NCBI GenBank assembly: GCA_903861645.1
Contig: CAIOVE010000032.1
Coordinates: 27,201-91,200 of the forward strand
DNA from: an uncultured Hyphomicrobiales bacterium
GTDB lineage: Bacteria > Pseudomonadota > Alphaproteobacteria > Rhizobiales > Beijerinckiaceae
Direction of reading: 5' to 3'
Length of the DNA stretch: 64,000 nucleotides
Positions 56,887 to 64,000 of the stretch are shown here, piece after piece. The notes beneath the pieces were generated by a model. That model worked only from the letters and a program-made list of their open reading frames with translations, was not told the DNA's origin and did not search any database. A program made the translations under genes and the position numbers. The stretch's first letter is position 1, and each line of letters starts with the position of its first letter.

Positions 56887-57876
56887 TTACTCCACCTTGA
56901 TGTTGGCGGCCTTGACGATGGGGAACCATTTTTCCACCTCGGCCTTGTGAAACGCGCCGAGCGCCTCGGGCGAACTCATGGTTTCGGGGAAGGGCTCCTG
57001 TCCGAGCCCCGCCAGCTTTTGCCGGATGGCGGGATCGGCGAGCGCCTTGCCAAGCGCCGCGTTGAGTTTCGCGATCGCCTCCCTCGGCGTGCCGCGCGGC
57101 GCCCAGATGCCCGACCACGCCGACAGATACAGGCCGGGCAGGCCCATTTCCTCGATGGTCGGCGTGTCGGGCGCGGCGCTCCAGCGCTTTTTCGCCATCA
57201 CCGCGTAGGACTTGATCTGGCCGCCGCGCACCATGGGCAGCGTGTTCGCGCCAAGGTCGCACATGAAATCGATCTGGCCGCCCATCAGGTCTTGCAACGC
57301 GGGCGCGCCGCCGCGGTACGGCGCCATCTGGAATTTCACGTGCGCTTCCGTTTGCAAATAGACGCCGCAGATATGCGCGCCGCTGCCCGCGCCGACCGTG
57401 CCGGCCGTCGCCTTGTCGGGATTGGATTTCAACCACGAAAGCAATTCCGCCATGTTCGCCGCGGGCATGGAATTGCGCGCGACGATCCAGTACGGCGCGT
57501 CGGCGACGAGACCGACGGGTTCGAGATCGCGTAGCACATCGTAGCGCACGGGATAGACGGCGCCCGCGATGACGTAATTCGCCCAGGTGCCAAAGCCGAG
57601 CGTGTAGCCGTCGGGCGTGGCGCGCGCCGCGCGATCCACGCCGATGCTCGAACCCGCGCCCGCGACATTGTCGACGAGCACGGGCTGGCCCAACGCCGCC
57701 TGCATGGGTTCGGCGATGACGCGCGCGAGGATATCCACCGCGCCGCCGGGGGGCAGGGGCACGATCATGGTGATGGGTCGCGTCGGCCAAGTTTGCGCGT
57801 GCGCGGTCGCGCCGGCGAGGCAGGCGAGCGACGCGAGGACCGTGCGCCCTAGGCGTCCGCCGAAGTTGAAGCGCAT
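56887..57876 (-). CDS. Tripartite tricarboxylate transporter substrate-binding protein (TctC/Bug family)
   Basis: 329 aa; AQTWPTRPITMIVPLPPGGAVDILARVIAEPMQAALGQPVLVDNVAGAGSSIGVDRAARATPDGYTL. Confidence 0.92.
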   Translation of the reverse strand: MRFNFGGRLGRTVLASLACLAGATAHAQTWPTRPITMIVPLPPGGAVDILARVIAEPMQAALGQPVLVDNVAGAGSSIGVDRAARATPDGYTLGFGTWANYVIAGAVYPVRYDVLRDLEPVGLVADAPYWIVARNSMPAANMAELLSWLKSNPDKATAGTVGAGSGAHICGVYLQTEAHVKFQMAPYRGGAPALQDLMGGQIDFMCDLGANTLPMVRGGQIKSYAVMAKKRWSAAPDTPTIEEMGLPGLYLSAWSGIWAPRGTPREAIAKLNAALGKALADPAIRQKLAGLGQEPFPETMSSPEALGAFHKAEVEKWFPIVKAANIKVE

Positions 57877-57975
57877 CTCGTTCTCCTCCCGGCCCTTGCC
57901 CGCGTTTTCATAATCGGGGCAAATGGTTCTTGTTCGAATTGTCGCCTATAGAATCCGTTTCGCGGGAGGAAGTCC

Positions 57976-58752
57976 ATGGCGCGTCGCATCATCGATATTT
58001 CATCGTCGCTGCGCGCGGGCATCGCCTCCGATCCGCCCGGACTTGAGCCGCGAATCGAGTATCTCGCCCATGCCGCGACGGCGGCTGGCGTGTGCCAGTA
58101 TTTTCCGGGTCTCAAACCCGCCGATCTGCCCGATGGCGAGGGCTGGGCCATCGAGATGGTCCAGATGACCACCCATAGCGGCACTCATCTCGACGCGCCC
58201 TGGCATTACGCCTCGACCATGGACGGCGGGCGCCGGGCGATCACCATCGACGAAGTGCCGCTCGACTGGTGTTTTCAGCCGGGCGTGAAGCTCGATTTCC
58301 GCCACCTCGCCGATGGTCATGTCGTCACCGCGGCCGAGGTGGAAGCGGAACTGGCGCGCATCGGGCACGAATTGCGACCGCTCGACATCGTCGTCGTGAA
58401 CACAAGCGCGGGCGCGCGCTACGGCAAACCGGATTACGTCTCGAAGGGCTGCGGCATGGGACGCGAGGCGACGCTGTATCTGACCTCGCGCGGCGTGCGT
58501 GTCACCGGCACGGACGCGTGGTCGTGGGACGCGCCCTTCGTCCATACGGCGAAGACCTACGCGGCGACGGGCGACGCGTCGCTGATCTGGGAAGGGCACA
58601 AGGCCGGTCGCGAGATCGGCTATTGCCACATCGAGAAGCTGAACAATCTGGAGGCCTTGCCGGCCTCCGGATTCATGGTCGCGTGTTTTCCGGTCAAGGT
58701 CGAGGCGGCCTCCGCGGGCTGGACGCGCGCGGTGGCCATCATCGAGGACTGA
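57976..58752 (+). CDS. Cyclase family protein (kynurenine formamidase-like)
   Basis: 258 aa; MVQMTTHSGTHLDAPWHY (HSGTHxDxPxH motif), LDIVVVNTSAGARYGKPDYVSKGCGMGREATLYLTSRGVRVTGTDAWSWDAPF. Confidence 0.9.
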   Translation: MARRIIDISSSLRAGIASDPPGLEPRIEYLAHAATAAGVCQYFPGLKPADLPDGEGWAIEMVQMTTHSGTHLDAPWHYASTMDGGRRAITIDEVPLDWCFQPGVKLDFRHLADGHVVTAAEVEAELARIGHELRPLDIVVVNTSAGARYGKPDYVSKGCGMGREATLYLTSRGVRVTGTDAWSWDAPFVHTAKTYAATGDASLIWEGHKAGREIGYCHIEKLNNLEALPASGFMVACFPVKVEAASAGWTRAVAIIED

Positions 58753-58753
58753 C

Positions 58754-59725
58754 CTATTCGGCGCGGATGCCGGCCTCGCGCAAGAGCTTGGACCAGCGTT
58801 CGGCCTCGTTGCGGGCGAAGGCGCGGGTTTCCTCGATGCCCATGGTTTTCAGCGAGCCGCCGGTCTTGGTGAAAATGTCCACCGCCTCGGGGCTGGAGCG
58901 CGCCTTTTCGACCGCCTCGGTCAACTTCGCGAGCACGGGGGCGGGCGTGGCCGCGGGCGCGAACAGGCCGAACCACGTTTCCATGTCGATGTTGGAGAGA
59001 CCGCTTTCGGCGATGGTCGGCAGGTCGGGCAGCACGGCGTAACGCTTGGCGGTGGTGACCGCGAGCGCGCGGACCGTGTCGCCCTTCACCTGCGGCATGG
59101 CGGTCTGCGCGTTATCGGAGAACAGATCGACGCGGCCGCCGAGCAGATCGCCATAGGCGGCCTGCGCGCCGCTGTAGGGCACGTGCGTCAACTTGATCCC
59201 CGCGAGATAGGCGAAGACCGCCGTCGCGACATGCTGGCCCGAGCCGATGCCGGCGGAGGCGAAGGTGATCGCGTCCGGCTTGGCCTTCGCCGCGTCGACC
59301 ACGTCCTTGACCATCTTGTAAGGCAAATCCTTGCGCGTCAGCAGCATGAAGGGCCAGCTCACCACGAGGCCGACGGGCGTGAAGTCCTTCACCGGGTCAT
59401 AGGACAGTTTCGGATACAGACCGAGGTTCAACGCCATGTTCGACGTGCCGCCGAGCAGCAGCGTGTAGCCGTCGGGCGCCGCCTTGGCCGCGTAATCCGT
59501 GCCGACAAGCGTGCCCGCGCCCGGCTTGTTATCCACGACGACCGTCTGGCCGAGAATGGCCGAGAGGCGATCGGCCATGACGCGCGCGACCGTGTCGAAG
59601 CCGCCGCCGGGCGGCTGTGGCACGACAATGTGAATGGGGCGATCCGGAAAGGTCTGCGCGGCGGACGGCGCGAGCGCGCAAAGACCCGCGACGGCCGCGA
59701 GAGCCAGCGACTTCAATAATGACAT
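58754..59725 (-). CDS. Tripartite tricarboxylate transporter substrate-binding protein (TctC/Bug family)
   Basis: MSLLKSLALAAVAGLCALAPSAAQTFPDRPIHIVVPQPPGGGFDTVARVMADRLSAILGQTVVVDNKPGAGTLVGTDYAAKAAPDGYTLLLGG; start placed at ATG 59725. Confidence 0.92.
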   Translation of the reverse strand: MSLLKSLALAAVAGLCALAPSAAQTFPDRPIHIVVPQPPGGGFDTVARVMADRLSAILGQTVVVDNKPGAGTLVGTDYAAKAAPDGYTLLLGGTSNMALNLGLYPKLSYDPVKDFTPVGLVVSWPFMLLTRKDLPYKMVKDVVDAAKAKPDAITFASAGIGSGQHVATAVFAYLAGIKLTHVPYSGAQAAYGDLLGGRVDLFSDNAQTAMPQVKGDTVRALAVTTAKRYAVLPDLPTIAESGLSNIDMETWFGLFAPAATPAPVLAKLTEAVEKARSSPEAVDIFTKTGGSLKTMGIEETRAFARNEAERWSKLLREAGIRAE

Positions 59726-59885
59726 GCTTGCGCGCTCCGATCCCCGCGCCTCCCCCGAGGCGCGCCATGAATTTGAGCGCAAGATGCGCGATTGGGCCGC
59801 GGGTGACAAGGCGCGGGGCGTTTGTCGTGGGGTGTTAACGGCGGTCGTGTTCGGGTAATAGTGCCGGGCCATATCAGGAGCCGTC

Positions 59886-61133
59886 ATGAGTCCGCGTTTT
59901 TCCGTGCCCAAGGATCGCATCAAGGTCCTGCTGCTTGAGAACATCAACGACAGCGCTGTCGCGCTTTTCCACTCGGCGGGTTACGTCAACCTCACCCGGC
60001 TGCCCAAGGCGCTGGAGGGCGCGGCCCTGCGCGAGGCGCTGGCCGGCGTTCACATACTTGGCATCCGTTCGCGCACGCAACTAACCCCCGAGGTCTTCGC
60101 GGCGGCCGACAGGCTGATCGCGGTTGGCTGTTTCAGCGTCGGCATCAATCAGGTCGACATCGACGCCGCGCGCGCCATCGGCGTGCCCGTCTTCAACGCG
60201 CCCTTCTCCAACACGCGCAGCGTCGCCGAACTGGTGATCGGCGAAATCGTCATGCTGCTGCGCCGGGTGATCGATCGATCCGTCTCCGCCCATCAGGGCG
60301 GTTGGGACAAGTCCGCGGATGGCAGCTTCGAGGTGCGCGGCAAGACGCTCGGGATCGTCGGCTACGGCAACATCGGCTCGCAATTGTCGAACCTCGCCGA
60401 GTCCATGGGCATGCGCGTGATCTTCCATGACCTCACGGACAAGTTGCGTCATGGCAATACCGAGCCCGTCGAGACGCTCGAGGAACTGCTGGCGCAGAGC
60501 GACGTCGTGTCGTTGCACGTGCCGGAGACGCCGCAAACCGCCAACATGATCGCCGCGCCGCAACTCGCTGCGATGAAGAAGGGCGCCTATCTCATCAACA
60601 ACAGCCGTGGAACCGTCGTCGATCTCGACGCGCTGGCCGATTCATTGCGCTCGGGTCATCTCGCCGGCGCGGCGGTCGACGTGTTTCCCGTCGAGCCAAC
60701 CTCGAACAAGGAGCGTTTCGTCACGCCGTTGCAGGGGCTGCCGAACGTCATTCTCACGCCGCATATCGGCGGCTCGACGGAGGAAGCGCAGGACCGGATC
60801 GGCTCGGAAGTGGCGCGCAAGCTCATCGAGTTCAGCGATGTCGGCTCGACGCTGGGCGCCGTGAATTTCCCGCAGGCGCAGTTGCCGCCCAATCCGGCGG
60901 GCACGCGCTATATTCATGTTCACCGCAACGTGCCGGGCATGTTGAACCGGCTGAACAACGTTTTCTCGAACCGTGGCGCGAACATCGCGGCGCAGTATCT
61001 TCAGACCTTCGCCGACACCGGTTACGTGGTCGTCGACGCGGAAGGCGACCCCGCCGAGGCGCCGGCGATACTCGAGGAATTGCGCGCGCTCGATGGCACG
61101 GTGCGCGCGCGGCTGTTGTACGAGCGGGATTGA
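59886..61133 (+). CDS. serA: D-3-phosphoglycerate dehydrogenase
   Basis: 415 aa; KTLGIVGYGNIGSQLSNLAESMGMRVIFHD, GAYLINNSRGTVVDLDALADSLRSGHLAGAAVDVFPVEP, C-terminal ACT domain (IHVHRNVPGMLNRLNNVFSNRGANIAAQYLQT). Confidence 0.94.
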   Translation: MSPRFSVPKDRIKVLLLENINDSAVALFHSAGYVNLTRLPKALEGAALREALAGVHILGIRSRTQLTPEVFAAADRLIAVGCFSVGINQVDIDAARAIGVPVFNAPFSNTRSVAELVIGEIVMLLRRVIDRSVSAHQGGWDKSADGSFEVRGKTLGIVGYGNIGSQLSNLAESMGMRVIFHDLTDKLRHGNTEPVETLEELLAQSDVVSLHVPETPQTANMIAAPQLAAMKKGAYLINNSRGTVVDLDALADSLRSGHLAGAAVDVFPVEPTSNKERFVTPLQGLPNVILTPHIGGSTEEAQDRIGSEVARKLIEFSDVGSTLGAVNFPQAQLPPNPAGTRYIHVHRNVPGMLNRLNNVFSNRGANIAAQYLQTFADTGYVVVDAEGDPAEAPAILEELRALDGTVRARLLYERD

Positions 61134-61151
61134 TCCCGCTCGCGCGACTTC

Positions 61152-62237
61152 TCAGCCGAGATCGATCATGCGCTGCACGCTGGCGCGCGCGCGCCCGGCG
61201 AGCGCCGGGTCGATGGTCACTTCCTCGCGCATGTAAACGAGGCTGTCGAGAATCTTCGGCAGCGTGATGCGCTTCATGTGCGGGCAGAGGTTGCAGGGGC
61301 GCACGAATTCAGTGATCCCGCCGGTCTCCGCGGCGACGTTGTCGGCCATCGAGCATTCGGTGACGAGCACCACGCGGCGCGGCTTCTTCGTCTTGACGTA
61401 GTCGATCATCGCGGCGGTCGAGCCGGCGAAATCCGACACCGCCACGACTTCCGGCGTGCATTCGGGATGCGCGATGATCTGGATGGACGGATCGTCGGCG
61501 CGATAGCGCAGCAGCTCCTCGGCGGTGAAGCGCTCGTGCACCTCGCACGCGCCCTTCCACGCGATGATCTTGACCTTGGTTTGCGCCTGCACGTTCTTCG
61601 CCAGATACTGGTCGGGCAGGAAGATGACGCGGTCCGACCCCATGCTCTCGACGACCTTCAGCGCGTTCGACGAGGTGCAGCAGATGTCGACCTCGGCCTT
61701 CACCTCCGCCGAGGTGTTGACGTAGGCGACGACGGGCACGCCGGGGTAGGCGGCGCGCAGGGCGCGCACGTCGGCGCCGGTGATGGATTCGGCCAGCGAA
61801 CAACCGGCGCGCGAATCCGGGATCAGCACGGTCTTGTCCGGGTTGAGCAGCTTCGACGTCTCGGCCATGAAGTGCACGCCGCCCTGCACGATGATGTCGG
61901 CCTCCGAGGCCGCCGCCAGCCGCGCGAGCTGGAGGGAGTCGCCAACGACGTCGGCGACGCAATTGTAGATCTCGGCCGTCTGGTAATTGTGGGCGAGGAT
62001 GACCGCGTTGCGCTCGCGCTTGAGGTCGTTGATCGCCTTCACGTAGGGGGCGTGAAAGGGCCATTCCACCGGGGGAATGATCGCCTTGACCTTCTCGTAC
62101 AGATGGGCGGTTTCGCGCTCGACCTCGGGGGTCCAGGCGAGGTTCGGCATGGGGACCACGCCATGCCGCAGCAGGGCGCCCGTGGGTTGCTGGCCAGCCA
62201 GCGAATTGGCGAATGCAGCCTGATTCAACGCGCCCAT
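61152..62237 (-). CDS. nadA: Quinolinate synthase NadA
   Basis: [17 protein letters not shown]...[88 protein letters not shown]; Cys residues for 4Fe-4S ([24 protein letters not shown]). Start placed at 62237, downstream of the operator. Confidence 0.96.
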   Translation of the reverse strand: MGALNQAAFANSLAGQQPTGALLRHGVVPMPNLAWTPEVERETAHLYEKVKAIIPPVEWPFHAPYVKAINDLKRERNAVILAHNYQTAEIYNCVADVVGDSLQLARLAAASEADIIVQGGVHFMAETSKLLNPDKTVLIPDSRAGCSLAESITGADVRALRAAYPGVPVVAYVNTSAEVKAEVDICCTSSNALKVVESMGSDRVIFLPDQYLAKNVQAQTKVKIIAWKGACEVHERFTAEELLRYRADDPSIQIIAHPECTPEVVAVSDFAGSTAAMIDYVKTKKPRRVVLVTECSMADNVAAETGGITEFVRPCNLCPHMKRITLPKILDSLVYMREEVTIDPALAGRARASVQRMIDLG

Positions 62238-62255
62238 GGCGAACTCCCGACAAAT

Positions 62256-62278
62256 CTTATACTCATAGTGAGTATAAG
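62256..62278. promoter_or_regulatory. Perfect 10-3-10 inverted repeat, putative NAD-biosynthesis repressor (NadQ-like) operator 1
   Basis: CTTATACTCA-TAG-TGAGTATAAG located 18 bp upstream of the nadA start. Confidence 0.75.
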
Positions 62279-62344
62279 GTGGCCCGAAAAAATCTCGCCT
62301 GAAAGCGAGGTCACGACCGGGCCGACCGATCGTCACGGAAAGTT

Positions 62345-62367
62345 CTTATACTCCCAGCGAGCATAAG
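62345..62367. promoter_or_regulatory. Degenerate copy of the nadA operator, operator 2
   Basis: CTTATACTCC-CAG-CGAGCATAAG; same 10-3-10 layout, 89 bp from operator 1. Confidence 0.65.
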
Positions 62368-62465
62368 GCTAGAGAAAAATTTAACGACGCCGCTTTGCCC
62401 TCCAGCGTCGCCCGATTTCAGGAAAATCCTAAATTTCAAGGGACTAGGCGCATCCGCGCGTCGGG

Positions 62466-63767
62466 TCAGGTCTGGCCAGGCCGCAATTTATAGAAAATGT
62501 GATGACCGATGACGTCCATTTTCTTTAGCGCGCGGGCCCAGCGCGGCCGCACGTAGTTGGCGTGGTAGTGGGTGGCGCCGCCGACGTCCGCCAGCCATGT
62601 GTCGCCTTGCAGCACGTCGTGCGCGATGCGGACGGCGGTTTTCCAGGGATCGCCCTCGGTCACGCGCAGGGCCTTGCCCTCGCAGGCGAAGGAGAACTGG
62701 CAGGCGTTGCGATGGTGGCGGTTCTGATAGACGACGCCGCAGATGGAGGCAGGGTAAAGCCCGCTCTTCACCCGGTTGAGCACGACCTGCGCGACGGCGG
62801 CCTGACCTTCCTCGGGCTCGCTGCGCGCCTCGAAATAGACCGCCTCGGCAAGGCAGCGCTCCTCGGCGACCTCGCGGTCCTGATCGATGAGCGAGGCGTA
62901 GTCCGGCTTCGCGTCGGCGCGCTCGACAACGGTGGCGTTTGGCGCGGATTTCTGCGGCGATGTCGCCATGGCGCGCGGGACGCCGGCCAGCGCGACGACC
63001 TCGACGGGAGTCTGGTCGGGCGTGGCGGGGGTCGTCGATCCCAGCGCGACGGCGCGCGGCGTGGCAGGCGTCGCGCCGTCGTAAACCCCGCGCGACTGGC
63101 GTTCGGCGGCGCGCAGCGTAGGCGCGGACCCGTTCTGGATCGGCGACGCGCCCGGAGCGGCGGCGGTCGCGGTTTCGGATGGCGTTTGCTCGGGCCAGGG
63201 CTCGAACGTGGCGACTGAGTCCGGGCCGGGCGCGGGGCCATCGGCCGGCGCGAAGCCATCGAAGGCCAGATAGTCGTCGGACCCGAGCATCAGGGCGTTG
63301 GCGCGCACCGCGGCGAGGCCGCCGGGTTGGCGCCATTTGGCGTCGAAGGTCGGCCGCAGGCCCACGACGGGGTCGCCCTTGTGGCTGCGGTCGGGCGTTG
63401 GCCAGGCTTGTGCGTTGTGCTTGAGAGCCAGCCGCGGCTGAACCTCGTCCGATGGCGCGAGTGGATTGGGGAGATCGCCGAATTGCAGGCTGGCGAGTTG
63501 GCGTGACGGGGGCTTGCCCGCGCCCAACAACCTTGAGAGACGGGCGCCGGCGGGAGGCACAAGATTGAAGGGCGCCTGGGGGGCTTGCGCGGAGAGTGGC
63601 GCGAGGCTGGCGCCAATGGACAGGTCCTGGCCGGCGTCGGCGGTGAAGGAGATCACCAGACTGACGCCCAGACACCAGGGCGCCATGACGCCGACAGCCC
63701 ATCCGAAACGAGACCGACCCATCCGCAACCCACGCGACTGTAGCGGCGCGCCTACGAACGCGCCCAA
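62466..63767 (-). CDS. Cell wall hydrolase, SleB/CwlJ family
   Basis: 433 aa; CLAEAVYFEARSEPEEGQAAVAQVVLNRVKSGLYPASICGVVYQNRHHRNACQFSFACEGK...GATHYHANYVRPRWA hydrolase_2 domain; long low-complexity N-terminal part; exact start uncertain. Confidence 0.85.
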   Translation of the reverse strand: MGAFVGAPLQSRGLRMGRSRFGWAVGVMAPWCLGVSLVISFTADAGQDLSIGASLAPLSAQAPQAPFNLVPPAGARLSRLLGAGKPPSRQLASLQFGDLPNPLAPSDEVQPRLALKHNAQAWPTPDRSHKGDPVVGLRPTFDAKWRQPGGLAAVRANALMLGSDDYLAFDGFAPADGPAPGPDSVATFEPWPEQTPSETATAAAPGASPIQNGSAPTLRAAERQSRGVYDGATPATPRAVALGSTTPATPDQTPVEVVALAGVPRAMATSPQKSAPNATVVERADAKPDYASLIDQDREVAEERCLAEAVYFEARSEPEEGQAAVAQVVLNRVKSGLYPASICGVVYQNRHHRNACQFSFACEGKALRVTEGDPWKTAVRIAHDVLQGDTWLADVGGATHYHANYVRPRWARALKKMDVIGHHIFYKLRPGQT

Positions 63768-63848
63768 ACATGGTTATCGCGCCTTAGGCTTGATGAGCGG
63801 TTACAGGCGCGCCGTCGGGGTCGTTCCAGAATGGGTCAGGCGGAAGGT

Positions 63849-64000
63849 CTAGCTCGCGGTCCAGCCAGCCGCGGCGGAGGAGATGTAATGCCACGTCGGC
63901 GTGTTGTTGGAGATGCTCCAGTCGCCGACCATGCCGGTGGCGTTGTTCATCAGCAGCACATCCGAAACGCCGTCGCCGTTGTAGTCGCCGACGCCCGCCA
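63849..64000 (-). CDS. FG-GAP/VCBS repeat-containing protein, C-terminal fragment (5' end outside window)
   Basis: Manual translation: ...GVGDYNGDGVSDVLLMNNATGMVGDWSISNNTPTWHYISSAAAGWTAS*; DxNGDGxxD calcium-binding repeat. Confidence 0.7.
   Translation of the reverse strand, partial: AGVGDYNGDGVSDVLLMNNATGMVGDWSISNNTPTWHYISSAAAGWTAS

Noticed and set aside
55847-57790. Apparent 647-aa protein spanning two Bug genes
   Set aside because: N-terminal part is an out-of-frame reading of the neighbouring Bug gene (56887-57876); true start is MSRYLARM at 56866.

Overview
This is a 64 kb, GC-rich bacterial chromosomal window, most likely from an alphaproteobacterium of the Hyphomicrobiales type. That placement is inferred from the dcw/lpxC-bamD-recN-ligA gene order, nadA operators and many Bug-type binding proteins. 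The core part contains ddl-ftsQ-ftsA-ftsZ, lpxC, bamD, recN, ligA, prmA, a UvrD helicase, leuA, serA and nadA. Accessory parts include: a HyuA/HyuB cluster with TctC/TAXI-type binding proteins; a three-gene surface-glycan cassette; an MmeI-like fused restriction-modification enzyme whose post-methylase region has much lower GC; a frame-disrupted FAD oxidoreductase next to a GtrA protein; and a ParDE-type toxin-antitoxin pair. The most unusual locus is at about 40.8-52.8 kb. A module [amidohydrolase A - amidohydrolase B - Rieske protein], with every gene junction a 4-nt ATGA overlap, occurs twice and flanks an Fbp-type ABC permease/ATPase pair. A binding protein, LLM flavin oxidoreductase, enoyl-CoA hydratase and GST/maleylacetoacetate-isomerase-like gene lie on the opposite strand. 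Regulatory signals read directly from sequence include a probable leucine leader/attenuator upstream of leuA (LLLLL leader plus competing CCCCTGA/TCAGGGG arms), a pair of 10-3-10 inverted-repeat operators upstream of nadA, a repeated half-site array upstream of parDE, and a strong terminator after ftsZ. No rRNA, tRNA, CRISPR array or transposase was recognised.
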